DNA of 12,004 bases from AM-2324 sp042091035 (GTDB taxonomy: Bacteria > Bacteroidota > Bacteroidia > Chitinophagales > Saprospiraceae). Under the pieces are notes generated by a model. That model was given only the letters and a program-made list of their open reading frames with translations, did no database searches and was not told the DNA's origin. A program made the position numbers and the translations under genes. This document shows positions 1 to 6,539 of the stretch, in pieces. Position 1 is the stretch's first letter, and every line of letters starts with the position of its first letter. Location of the stretch: contig JBELIG010000086.1 in assembly GCA_042091035.1 (NCBI GenBank), positions 1 to 12,004 on the forward strand, given 5' to 3'.

Positions 1-54
1 GGACTGCATGTAGTTCATAGTGAAATGGATGTAAAGGGTAAGAAGTTAGACTAA
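1..54 (+). CDS. C-terminal end of an unidentified upstream gene (partial)
   Basis: Frame 1 is open from the first base and reads 17 residues (GLHVVHSEMDVKGKKLD) before a TAA at 52-54. A strong intrinsic terminator starts 21 nt later, which supports this being a true gene end. The fragment is too short to assign to a family. The two His and the Met next to a His-rich neighbour could hint at a metal-related protein, but that is only a guess. Confidence 0.55.
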   Translation, partial: GLHVVHSEMDVKGKKLD

Positions 55-75
55 GAAAGACTAACACTTGCTTTA

Positions 76-118
76 ATACCGCAGCTTTTGAACACTCAAA
101 AGCTGCGGTATTTTTTTT
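76..118 (+). terminator. Rho-independent terminator after the upstream gene
   Basis: The arms 76-90 and 97-111 form a perfect 15-bp stem with a GC-rich core (CCGCAGC/GCTGCGG), a 6-nt loop (AACACT) and a run of eight T at 111-118. It lies between the stop at 54 and the next ATG at 139. A TTG-initiated reading of the downstream gene from 88 would start inside this hairpin, which argues against that start. Confidence 0.9.
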
Positions 119-138
119 ATATTGATACTAATAATCAA

Positions 139-1392
139 ATGTATCATCCTATGATCCGCTATTTTATTTTATTAAATGCAGCCTTGCTCTTTTTTGCCTG
201 TAATGACAAGGCCTCGATTGGTGATGGAAGTATTGTGGAAACTCCTTGCAAAATTGGTGGTGAACCGAATTTATTTAAAAGTCCAAGTGGCGAACTATAT
301 CTGTCTTGGATAGAGTATGAAAATGATACGCTTTCTGTTTTAAAGTATGCTAAATGGGCTTCGGATAAGTGGTCCTCAGGTCGTGAGATTGCAAGAGGGA
401 CAGATTGGTTTGTAAACTGGGCAGATTTTCCGGCTATGGCCGTAGGTGGAAAAGAGGATCAACATATGGCTGCCCACTGGCTTGAAAAGAGTGGTTCTAG
501 CACCTACGATTATAATGTTATGCTCAGTCAGTCTTTTGACGGTGGACTTACTTGGTCAGCTGGTGAAGTGGTACATAAGGATTCGGTAAGTGCTGAACAT
601 GGCTTTGTTAGTATTCAGTACTTGGAGGAGGGAGGTTTCGCTATGTGCTGGTTGGATGGAAGAAATACTAAACTAGAGGATCATGAGCATACAGATGAAG
701 ATGGTCATGGTCATCACGGAAGTATGAGTCTACGATACACAAAAATAAATTCAGACGGAGTTATTGAGCCCTCTGTTGAGTTAGATCATAAAGTTTGTGA
801 TTGTTGCCAAACGGATATGGCAATATCTCCTTCGGGTCCCATAGTTGTCTATAGAGATAGGAGCGATAAAGAGATTAGGGATATTTATATCACCAGGTCT
901 GTAGATGGCATATGGTATGAACCAAAAGCAGTTTATCAGGATAATTGGGAGATTGCAGGTTGTCCAGTTAATGGTCCTTCAATTGCTGCTAGTGGAGATA
1001 ACCTTATTGTTTTTTGGTATACTATGTCTGACGCATCCCCAATACTTCGTTATGCGCTGTCCGACGATTTGGGCGAAACTTTTGATAAAGCAATCAAGCT
1101 CAAATCTGAAAACCCGATTGGACGTGTAGATGTGAAATTTATCGATCAGGAAAATGCTTTACTGGTTTGGATGGAACAATTGGCTTCAGATAAGACTGTT
1201 ATAAAAGCAGCGATTCTCAACTTGGATCATGGACTTGTTAAAGATGATGTGCTTGTTGAAACTGAAAGCAACAGGAACAGTGGTTTTCCTAAGATTGTCG
1301 TACAGGAAAATAGACTTTACTTAGCTTGGACAAATGTTGCCACGGCAGAATCAGAGTATGTAGAAACGGCTGTTTTTGAGCTTTATTTGTAG
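139..1392 (+). CDS. BNR/sialidase-like lipoprotein with CDCC motif and His-rich loop
   Basis: This is a 417-residue predicted lipoprotein: a short n-region with Arg7, a hydrophobic stretch and a lipobox-like FFAC with Cys21. Two Asp-box (BNR) motifs are visible, SFDGGLTW at 132-139 and SDDLGETF at 308-315, so a six-bladed beta-propeller of the sialidase superfamily is likely. No FRIP-type N-terminal motif is visible, so true sialidase activity is doubtful despite the name such proteins usually get. Unusual features are a His/Asp-rich loop (HEHTDEDGHGHHG, 182-194) and the motif CDCCQT at 220-225, followed by YRDRS and AGCPVNGP. From memory, these motifs recur in a bacterial family annotated as sialidase-like; a metal or redox role is inference. 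ATG 139 was chosen because an in-frame TTG at 88 falls within the terminator; ATG 151 also gives a good signal peptide. It stands alone, with no obvious operon partner. Confidence 0.85.
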   Translation: MYHPMIRYFILLNAALLFFACNDKASIGDGSIVETPCKIGGEPNLFKSPSGELYLSWIEYENDTLSVLKYAKWASDKWSSGREIARGTDWFVNWADFPAMAVGGKEDQHMAAHWLEKSGSSTYDYNVMLSQSFDGGLTWSAGEVVHKDSVSAEHGFVSIQYLEEGGFAMCWLDGRNTKLEDHEHTDEDGHGHHGSMSLRYTKINSDGVIEPSVELDHKVCDCCQTDMAISPSGPIVVYRDRSDKEIRDIYITRSVDGIWYEPKAVYQDNWEIAGCPVNGPSIAASGDNLIVFWYTMSDASPILRYALSDDLGETFDKAIKLKSENPIGRVDVKFIDQENALLVWMEQLASDKTVIKAAILNLDHGLVKDDVLVETESNRNSGFPKIVVQENRLYLAWTNVATAESEYVETAVFELYL

Positions 1393-1618
1393 TTTTTGCC
1401 TATTTTTTCATTAAAAAATGAGAAAAAACACCTGTTTTTCGTGATTTTTTTCAAAAAAGCACAAAAATATCTTCATATAAAAATCTTTGTTATTGACTCT
1501 GCTTGTTGGTTTTTATAAATTAGTAATCCAATTCCTAATTCTCATTTACAACCCACAGTAAGCACTTATCCAAAAAAAAATTCCACGAACAATTAAAGGA
1601 CACTTTAATTAAATTGAA
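1393..1618. other. A/T-rich intergenic region with poly-A/T tracts
   Basis: This 226-bp gap contains several imperfect A/T hairpins just after the stop, for example TTTTTTCATT paired with AATGAGAAAAAA around 1403-1428. These could act as a weak terminator. TTGACT at 1493-1498 and TATAAA at 1514-1519 resemble a sigma-70 promoter, but the 15-nt spacing is short and Bacteroidota use a different consensus. Nothing else was recognised. Confidence 0.3.
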
Positions 1619-2209
1619 ATGAGAATCTATAACAAGATTACAAGACATCTCGTATGCCATGAGCTCACTATTGATGCAGATTGTTCTACCGTCTGGAATA
1701 CTATAGCTATGCCTGGTAATTTGAATCTTTGCCATCCGTTTTGTAAAGAAAATCAAGTGTATACTTGGGGTAAGATTGGTGCAGAAGATAGCATTGAATA
1801 CTTCAACGGATTAATGTTGAAACGGGTATTTACGGATTGGAGAGAGGGTGAGGGTTATACGCTAAAAATAGGCAACAGCTATTATGCTTCTGCTAAAGTA
1901 GTGTGGAGTCTGGATGATGTAGACATCGATAAAACCGCCCTGAAGATACAGATTCACCTTTATCCAGAAATTGTACTAGATAGAGTCCCTAGACTATTGA
2001 AGAAACTTGTAATGAATCTAATATTTATGCCATTAATGAGGCGATATGTTCACGCAGTTACTCAGGGAGTCAAATTTTATATTGAGACAGGCGAACGTGT
2101 TAAAGCCAATCAATTTGGATACAACCCACTGTTTAGTAAAAGAAAAGATAAAATAGAATTTGCTACAAGAGTTCGAGTTGGTGAGTTTGTGAATAAGTCT
2201 GTTGGTTAG
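1619..2209 (+). CDS. SRPBCC (START/polyketide-cyclase-like) family protein
   Basis: The 196-residue protein has no signal peptide and is predicted to be cytosolic. The N-terminal pattern (a strand ending HELTIDADCSTVWNTIAMPG at about 14-33) is the typical opening of the SRPBCC/Bet v1 fold: strand, then a helix with a Trp, then a short turn. Alternating strands follow at about 46-115, and a long amphipathic to hydrophobic helix at about 122-158 (RVPRLLKKLVMNLIF...) matches the C-terminal helix that closes the ligand pocket in this fold. The family binds hydrophobic ligands or modifies polyketides and lipids; the ligand here cannot be predicted. The tail 160-196 is basic and outside the fold. 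ATG 1619 is preceded by A/T-rich sequence. The next gene starts about 90 bp downstream in the same direction, so the two could be co-transcribed. Confidence 0.65.
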   Translation: MRIYNKITRHLVCHELTIDADCSTVWNTIAMPGNLNLCHPFCKENQVYTWGKIGAEDSIEYFNGLMLKRVFTDWREGEGYTLKIGNSYYASAKVVWSLDDVDIDKTALKIQIHLYPEIVLDRVPRLLKKLVMNLIFMPLMRRYVHAVTQGVKFYIETGERVKANQFGYNPLFSKRKDKIEFATRVRVGEFVNKSVG

Positions 2210-2296
2210 GAATATTATATCTGATTATGTTCACTTAGAAGTATCCATTGTGCTAAATTATAGAGGTTTTAAAGATTGAAGAAAAATATCCTTGAG

Positions 2297-4072
2297 ATGA
2301 AGCTTATATATTGCACGCTATTTATTTTTTTATTGACTAACATACATGCTCAAACTATCTCCCATGGCCCCGTCGTCGGTGGCGTGCATGATAAAGGCGG
2401 GCGAATTTATATCAAGACAGCAGATCTTGGCTTATCTTTTGATCTGCAGGTTTCAGAAACCGAAGAATTCGATAACTTTTTAGTGTTTACTGATTCTACT
2501 AGGGTAGAGCGTTTTGGTACGGTAATCGTTGATGTTGACGGGCTAGAAGCGGATAAGAAATACTACTATCGATTTATGTTTGATGGATTACCTGATGCAA
2601 GTTCTGGGAGCTTCAGGACCTTTCCTGAGCCCGACTCAAAGAATCCCTTAAAGTTGATTGTTGGTTCCTGTAATTATGGAAATAATCCGGATATTTTTGA
2701 GCAAATTCAAGCGTTTGAGCCCCATCTATTTTTACATCTGGGTGATTGGGGTTGGCCCCCTGCGCAGCTTGGAAATGATTATTGCCTATATCCTGATAAA
2801 CGAGCAGAATCCTTTGCTTTAAGGTATTCAGATTCTAATATGGAGAATTATGTTCAGCCCTATATGGCTGTCGAGTATATTTATGATGATGATTACAGTT
2901 ACAATGATTCCGAAGGATGGACCTATCCGACCTTTACTGTAGAAACTGGAAGTGGCGGTGTGAGTACAGATTTGATAACCAATGAAATGCCGGCTGGAAT
3001 AAGAGAAGGGGCCATACAAAGTTATTTTGATTATTTTCCTGCTTATCCAGCAGCTGACACATCTTATGGTATTCAGCATAGTTTTCAAATGGGTAATGTC
3101 GAATTTTTTATGGTGGATACACGCAATTCTAGGATGCCTAGACATGATGCCTTTTTGTATGATTCTATAAACGGCAACTGGACTTTTGAGCCCGATTCAA
3201 TAAATCACTCTATGCTCGGTGTAGATCAAAGAGAGTGGCTGTTGGAGGGACTTCAGCAATCTGAGGCAGACTGGAAGATCATGGGCAGTAGTGTTATTTT
3301 TAATGCCTATTATGCGGAGATCCTCAAAGTTGCGCTTGTCTTTCAGGGGCTTGAGGTCAATATTGCTGGACAAAATGGGTCTGGGGCAACATTGGCATCC
3401 AATCTATCCTATAATTGGGTGGGATATCCTGCCGACCAACAAGCTCTTTTGGACGCTTATGAAAGTGGCTCTATTAGTGATTTGCTAATAGTCTCTGGAG
3501 ATTCGCATAGCTCTGCCTTGGATGATGGCACTAATGCAGGGATTCCGGAACTTACAGCTAGTGGGCTATCTGCAGGCGACGAGGGAGTGATCAATTATTA
3601 TGTGGATTCTATTGGATCACTCATTGGCTATCCTTTAGTAGAGGAAGCACTTTGGAATGGAGGAGGTAATGGTGTCAGTAACTTGAATTTTAACGATTCC
3701 TATGGTACGATTGAGGTTTTTGGAAAGGATTCTTTGAGGTATTGTGCTTTTGACGAAAATGGATTTGAATTTGGATGCATTACATTGCAACATAGTAGCC
3801 TAAATACAAGTCTAGAAGATTTGATAACTGAGGATGCTTTTACGGCCACTCACTCAAATACAGCACAGCAATTGACTATAACATTGGACCCCTACTTATC
3901 CAATGAGGTAGATGAACTATTTTTGTTTAATAATTTGGGCATCTTAATAGATCAAATAGATGTAGATGGTCAACAAATGCAATACAACACTTCTGATTTA
4001 ATTCCAGGCGTGTATGTTATATCATTGAGCTATAAGCTAACAAGTGTAAGTAGGAAATTTGTTAAGCCTTGA
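2297..4072 (+). CDS. PhoD-like metallophosphoesterase with T9SS C-terminal sorting domain
   Basis: This is a 591-residue secreted protein with a signal peptide at 1-18 (NIHA|Q cleavage). Residues about 22-110 form an Fn3-like N-terminal domain of the PhoD/purple-phosphatase type, ending in GSFRTFP. The catalytic domain follows: VGSCNYG at 122-128, HLGDW at 147-151 (metal-binding Asp150), a divergent DDHD-like block at 196-204, VDTRNSR at 273-279, and GDSHSS at 401-406 (metal-binding GDxH). Residues about 525-591 look like a type A T9SS sorting domain (LFLFNNLGILID...PGVYVISLSYK...KFVKP). It should therefore cross the outer membrane and be released or anchored at the surface. The expected reaction is phosphomono- or diester hydrolysis, possibly phosphate scavenging; substrate unknown. 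ATG 2297 is preferred for its compact signal peptide; an in-frame TTG at 2276 would add seven residues (MKKNILE). The stop is 8 nt from the convergent neighbour's stop. Confidence 0.87.
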   Translation: MKLIYCTLFIFLLTNIHAQTISHGPVVGGVHDKGGRIYIKTADLGLSFDLQVSETEEFDNFLVFTDSTRVERFGTVIVDVDGLEADKKYYYRFMFDGLPDASSGSFRTFPEPDSKNPLKLIVGSCNYGNNPDIFEQIQAFEPHLFLHLGDWGWPPAQLGNDYCLYPDKRAESFALRYSDSNMENYVQPYMAVEYIYDDDYSYNDSEGWTYPTFTVETGSGGVSTDLITNEMPAGIREGAIQSYFDYFPAYPAADTSYGIQHSFQMGNVEFFMVDTRNSRMPRHDAFLYDSINGNWTFEPDSINHSMLGVDQREWLLEGLQQSEADWKIMGSSVIFNAYYAEILKVALVFQGLEVNIAGQNGSGATLASNLSYNWVGYPADQQALLDAYESGSISDLLIVSGDSHSSALDDGTNAGIPELTASGLSAGDEGVINYYVDSIGSLIGYPLVEEALWNGGGNGVSNLNFNDSYGTIEVFGKDSLRYCAFDENGFEFGCITLQHSSLNTSLEDLITEDAFTATHSNTAQQLTITLDPYLSNEVDELFLFNNLGILIDQIDVDGQQMQYNTSDLIPGVYVISLSYKLTSVSRKFVKP

Positions 4073-4079
4073 TAGAATC

Positions 4080-4511
4080 TTAGCTTCTGTATCTTTTTGA
4101 TCCAAATGCTTCTCCTTTTCCAGTTTGGCAAAACTGTCTTAAACTCTCAAGGTATTTTCCCCAGCTGTAGTTTAAGTTTGCATAGTTGTCATCTTGGGTC
4201 ATGAATCCAGTATGAGTAAATCGAACCCGAGTCTTGTCTACATTCATATCTAGATCAAAAGTAAACACATGGTGTTCAAATGGGCTATCATTCTCTATAC
4301 AGGTCCATTGCACTCTACTGTTAGAAAGGAGCTCGGTGATCTGTATATCCATCTTCATATCTCCATATTTGAAGGTGATTCTATCGCTGAGGTGTTTTCC
4401 GCCTTCTACTTCAGAAGTATACCAATCCCTTAAACTATCTATGTCATTTAATGCTTTGAAGACATCCTCTATCGGACTGTTGATGTGAAACATGTGTTTA
4501 ATCGGAACCAT
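4080..4511 (-). CDS. AHSA1-type SRPBCC domain protein
   Basis: The 143-residue protein consists of a single SRPBCC domain of the Aha1 C-terminal (AHSA1) type. It opens with HMFHINSPIEDVFKAL at 6-21 and LRDWYT at 27-32, continues with VQWTCIEND at 67-75 and VRFTHTGF at 96-103, and ends with the family's characteristic closing helix SWGKYLESLRQFCQTGKGE at 116-134. There is no signal peptide, so it is cytosolic. AHSA1-like single-domain proteins of bacteria are mostly uncharacterised; a hydrophobic-ligand role is inferred from the fold. It is unrelated in detailed sequence to the other SRPBCC protein at 1619-2209. It is transcribed alone, convergent with the PhoD-like gene, and divergent from the ecotin gene across a 351-bp region. 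Confidence 0.8.
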   Translation of the reverse strand: MVPIKHMFHINSPIEDVFKALNDIDSLRDWYTSEVEGGKHLSDRITFKYGDMKMDIQITELLSNSRVQWTCIENDSPFEHHVFTFDLDMNVDKTRVRFTHTGFMTQDDNYANLNYSWGKYLESLRQFCQTGKGEAFGSKRYRS

Positions 4512-4751
4512 TATTAGTTTTTGTTTTAAAATAATGCATTTTTTCTTTTTGCTTGGCTTGTTTTCAGCAGGTGGCTATCTTTCTTGTTTTTTTAACCTAA
4601 TATGAAGGTTTTTCTGATATTGATGTGTAGAGAATAAGGGAAGCTAGCCAGAGTTTGTGCTTAATTACTCTGTTAGTCTAAATAGGAGCTTGTTTTTAGA
4701 TGCCTGGTTGATGCAATAGCTATCGGTGATTGTCGTTTTTAAATAGAGAAT

Positions 4752-4772
4752 ATAGTAATTTGGAATTACTAT
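4752..4772. promoter_or_regulatory. Inverted repeat, possible operator upstream of ecotin gene
   Basis: ATAGTAATT (4752-4760) and AATTACTAT (4764-4772) are perfect 9-bp arms around TGG. The size suits a dimeric regulator's half-sites. It overlaps TAATTTG (4756-4762), a near match to the Bacteroidota -7 element TAnnTTTG with one base missing. It sits about 90 bp upstream of ATG 4863. Function is inferred only, and A/T-rich dyads also occur by chance. Confidence 0.3.
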
Positions 4773-4800
4773 TGAAATTGATAGCAGTCCCCTTTTATGT

Positions 4801-4833
4801 GGCTTGAGAGGATGGATTTATCCTGGAGAAGCC
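4801..4833 (+). promoter_or_regulatory. Stem-loop in the probable 5' leader of the ecotin gene
   Basis: GGCTT (4801-4805) pairs with AAGCC (4829-4833), and AGGAT (4809-4813) pairs with ATCCT (4820-4824). They are separated by a 3/4-nt internal loop and capped by GGATTT. It ends 29 nt before the ATG and has no T-tract, so it is a leader structure rather than a terminator if it forms at all. Confidence 0.25.
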
Positions 4834-4862
4834 CTACTTTTTATATTTAAATTAAGAGCTTT

Positions 4863-5384
4863 ATGAAATCAGCAAATACCTTTATTATTTTTGTATTTAT
4901 AATGTTTTCCATACTACTCTCTTCTTGTTCAAGTAGTTTGAAAACAAATCAAAATATAGACTTTGGTGTTTCAAGCCAGCCCGATAAAGTATTGTACAAT
5001 ATGTTTCCCGCTGCTATTGAAGGTATGAATCAATTTATTATCAATCCAACTGCAGATGGTAAGGAGCTTATAATTGAATTTTATGCCGGCAAAGAACAAT
5101 TGGTGGATTGCAATAGGCATCGATTGAGCGGTGATTTCTCAGAAAAACAGGTCGAGGGTTTTGGGACCAGTTATTATCTGTTTGAAGGAAGTGGAGCTGT
5201 TTTTTCAACGAAGATGGGCTGTCCAGATTATGAAAACCAAATTGAATTTATAGCTTCTTCTAGTATTCGTGTCATCCATAATGAAAAAATTCCATTGGTT
5301 TTATATGTGCCTGAAGGATTAGAAGTACGCTATTCCTTATGGGAAAATACAGGAAGTGAATTCAAAGCTTTAAAGCAAGAATAG
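4863..5384 (+). CDS. eco: Ecotin-family serine protease inhibitor, predicted lipoprotein
   Basis: Ecotin is a dimeric inhibitor of trypsin-fold serine proteases. This 173-residue protein matches E. coli ecotin along its core: EGMNQFIINP at 53-62, VDCNRHRLSG at 81-90, EGFGTSYYLFEG at 98-109, FSTKMGCPD at 114-122, and KIPLVLYVPEGLEVRYSLW at 142-160. Cys83 and Cys120 correspond to the ecotin disulfide (Cys50-Cys87). The reactive-loop residue aligned with P1 Met84 is Lys117, which suggests a preference for trypsin-like proteases. Ecotin is normally a soluble periplasmic protein, but here the signal peptide ends in ILLSSC with Cys22. That predicts a lipid-anchored protein with a spacer of about 25 residues. 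It is monocistronic, with its stop 4 nt from the convergent alkB stop. The likely role is protection from foreign proteases, for example from predators or neighbouring cells (inference). Confidence 0.93.
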   Translation: MKSANTFIIFVFIMFSILLSSCSSSLKTNQNIDFGVSSQPDKVLYNMFPAAIEGMNQFIINPTADGKELIIEFYAGKEQLVDCNRHRLSGDFSEKQVEGFGTSYYLFEGSGAVFSTKMGCPDYENQIEFIASSSIRVIHNEKIPLVLYVPEGLEVRYSLWENTGSEFKALKQE

Positions 5385-5388
5385 CCAT

Positions 5389-6426
5389 TTATTCTACTCC
5401 ATATAGCTTTAATTGCTTATCCATAAGTGGCTTAAATAAAAATGGAAAAAAAGATAAAATAAGCATAGCAGGATAACCAAAGGGTAGCAAGGGGCTTTCA
5501 TGCTTAGAATCTAATACCTGAAATTCCTTGGCTCCATTGTGGTGGTGGTCGGAGTGTCTAGTAAGTTCAAAGAGAAGTACTCGACCTATCAAGTGGTCTG
5601 AGTTCCAAGAATGCTTTGGGTTTACTCGTTCATACCGCCCATTATCTAATTTCTTTCTTCTTAATCCGTAGTGCGCAAAAAAGTTCTGCGATTCAAGAAT
5701 TGCAATACCATATACACTAGCTACAAAGTAGCATATGAATACATAAGCACCAAAATAAAAATAGATAGCAAGTAGCATGGACAAGGGTAGAAGTGTATAG
5801 ATGATCATTGGGTTGAGCAATTTGCTTTTACCTTTTGTTGATAGTCTTTCTCCTTCAAGTTTCCAAGTTTTAAAGTAGCCGCCTATCTGAGACCTTAAAG
5901 CAAATAAATAGAAATTATCTCCTTTTTTTGCGGAGGATAAATCTGCAGGTGTTCCTATGTCTCTATGATGCCCACCATTGTGGTAGGTCATGAAATGATT
6001 CTGTACGGATGAGGTTAACAAAATCTGCGCAAGGAATTGTTTGAAAGGCTGCTGGGTCTTATGGCCTAGCTCATGCCCAACATTGATACCAATGACACCA
6101 AGTAGTGTTCCCATCATAAAAACTCGCGCTATGGTGTCTGATATAGCAAGCCCTGCTTCTGTAATTGTTGTAAGGAAAATGTACATAGTGAATAAATGTA
6201 TAGGAACAATTAGCGAAACAACGATATCGTAGAACCAATCATCCTTTGCCATGTCTTTTTCTACCTTAGAGAAATTATAGGTTGACAAGGGAAGTGCTTG
6301 TTCAACTACAGGAATCAAAACGTATAGAACGAATATTCCAATATAGGCTGTAAAACCATAGCTATAGAAAGTAAGCAGAGCCAAAAGAGGTGTGATGTAA
6401 GCCGCTATGTATTTTAATTTACCCAT
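5389..6426 (-). CDS. alkB: Alkane 1-monooxygenase (AlkB-type non-heme diiron)
   Basis: This integral membrane hydroxylase converts n-alkanes to 1-alkanols, taking electrons from rubredoxin. At 345 residues it is shorter than the Pseudomonas enzyme (about 400). All three His-box regions and the extra AlkB signature are present: HELGHK at 118-123, HNGGHH at 149-154, NFFAHYGLRRKK at 248-259 and LTRHSDHHH at 288-296. That gives the full set of nine metal-binding His (118, 122, 149, 153, 154, 252, 291, 294, 295). SWNSDH at 273-278 is also AlkB-like. Hydrophobic helices lie at about 7-21, 26-41, 68-88, 98-116, 207-240 and 316-333. The usual Glu of the second box (EHNRGHH) is Tyr148 here. No rubredoxin or reductase gene is adjacent, so electron transfer partners must lie elsewhere. 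It is divergent from a TetR-type gene that probably controls it. Other long-chain hydrophobic substrates cannot be excluded. Confidence 0.93.
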   Translation of the reverse strand: MGKLKYIAAYITPLLALLTFYSYGFTAYIGIFVLYVLIPVVEQALPLSTYNFSKVEKDMAKDDWFYDIVVSLIVPIHLFTMYIFLTTITEAGLAISDTIARVFMMGTLLGVIGINVGHELGHKTQQPFKQFLAQILLTSSVQNHFMTYHNGGHHRDIGTPADLSSAKKGDNFYLFALRSQIGGYFKTWKLEGERLSTKGKSKLLNPMIIYTLLPLSMLLAIYFYFGAYVFICYFVASVYGIAILESQNFFAHYGLRRKKLDNGRYERVNPKHSWNSDHLIGRVLLFELTRHSDHHHNGAKEFQVLDSKHESPLLPFGYPAMLILSFFPFLFKPLMDKQLKLYGVE

Positions 6427-6539
6427 TTTATCAATATTTTAGGGTCAATAATCGAACTATTTTGTGTAATATAGTTTTATTTTGGTTGATTATCCTTATT
6501 TTTGAGAGATTCCTTCAGAATATATTAATACAATAGAGA
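6427..6539. promoter_or_regulatory. Divergent alkB/tetR control region with candidate operator
   Basis: This 113-bp spacer must carry both promoters. AACTAT (6455-6460) and ATAGTT (6471-6476) form a perfect 6-bp inverted repeat with a 10-nt spacer, 22 bp in all, within the usual size range of TetR-family operators. A second, non-concentric pair, ATAATC (6448-6453) and GATTAT (6488-6493), surrounds it. The site is 29 bp from the alkB start and 64 bp from the regulator start, suited to controlling both. Binding is inferred. Confidence 0.4.

Larger units (their letters stand above)
4512..4862. other. 351-bp divergent intergenic region
   Basis: It lies between the AHSA1-type gene (minus) and the ecotin gene (plus), so it should hold both promoters. 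No open frame with coding character was seen. Two structures stand out and are listed separately: a 9-bp inverted repeat at 4752-4772 and a two-part stem-loop at 4801-4833. T-rich tracts near 4545-4590 lie upstream of the minus gene. No confident match to the Bacteroidota promoter consensus was found. Confidence 0.5.

Noticed and set aside
88..138. TTG start at 88 for the sialidase-like gene
   Set aside because: It would begin inside the terminator hairpin and place about 20 non-signal residues before the lipoprotein signal peptide; ATG 139 or 151 fits better.
2828..3145. Minus-strand open frame inside the PhoD-like gene, and similar antisense frames elsewhere
   Set aside because: They lie opposite strongly supported genes and show no domain, signal peptide or independent start context.
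1619..4511. Two SRPBCC genes flanking the PhoD-like gene as a functional cassette
   Set aside because: They belong to different SRPBCC subtypes, one is on the opposite strand, and nothing links them to phosphate metabolism.
5378..5395. AGAATA/TATTCT hairpin spanning the convergent ecotin and alkB stops as a terminator
   Set aside because: Only six A/T-rich base pairs with no T-tract on either side, so it is too weak to call.
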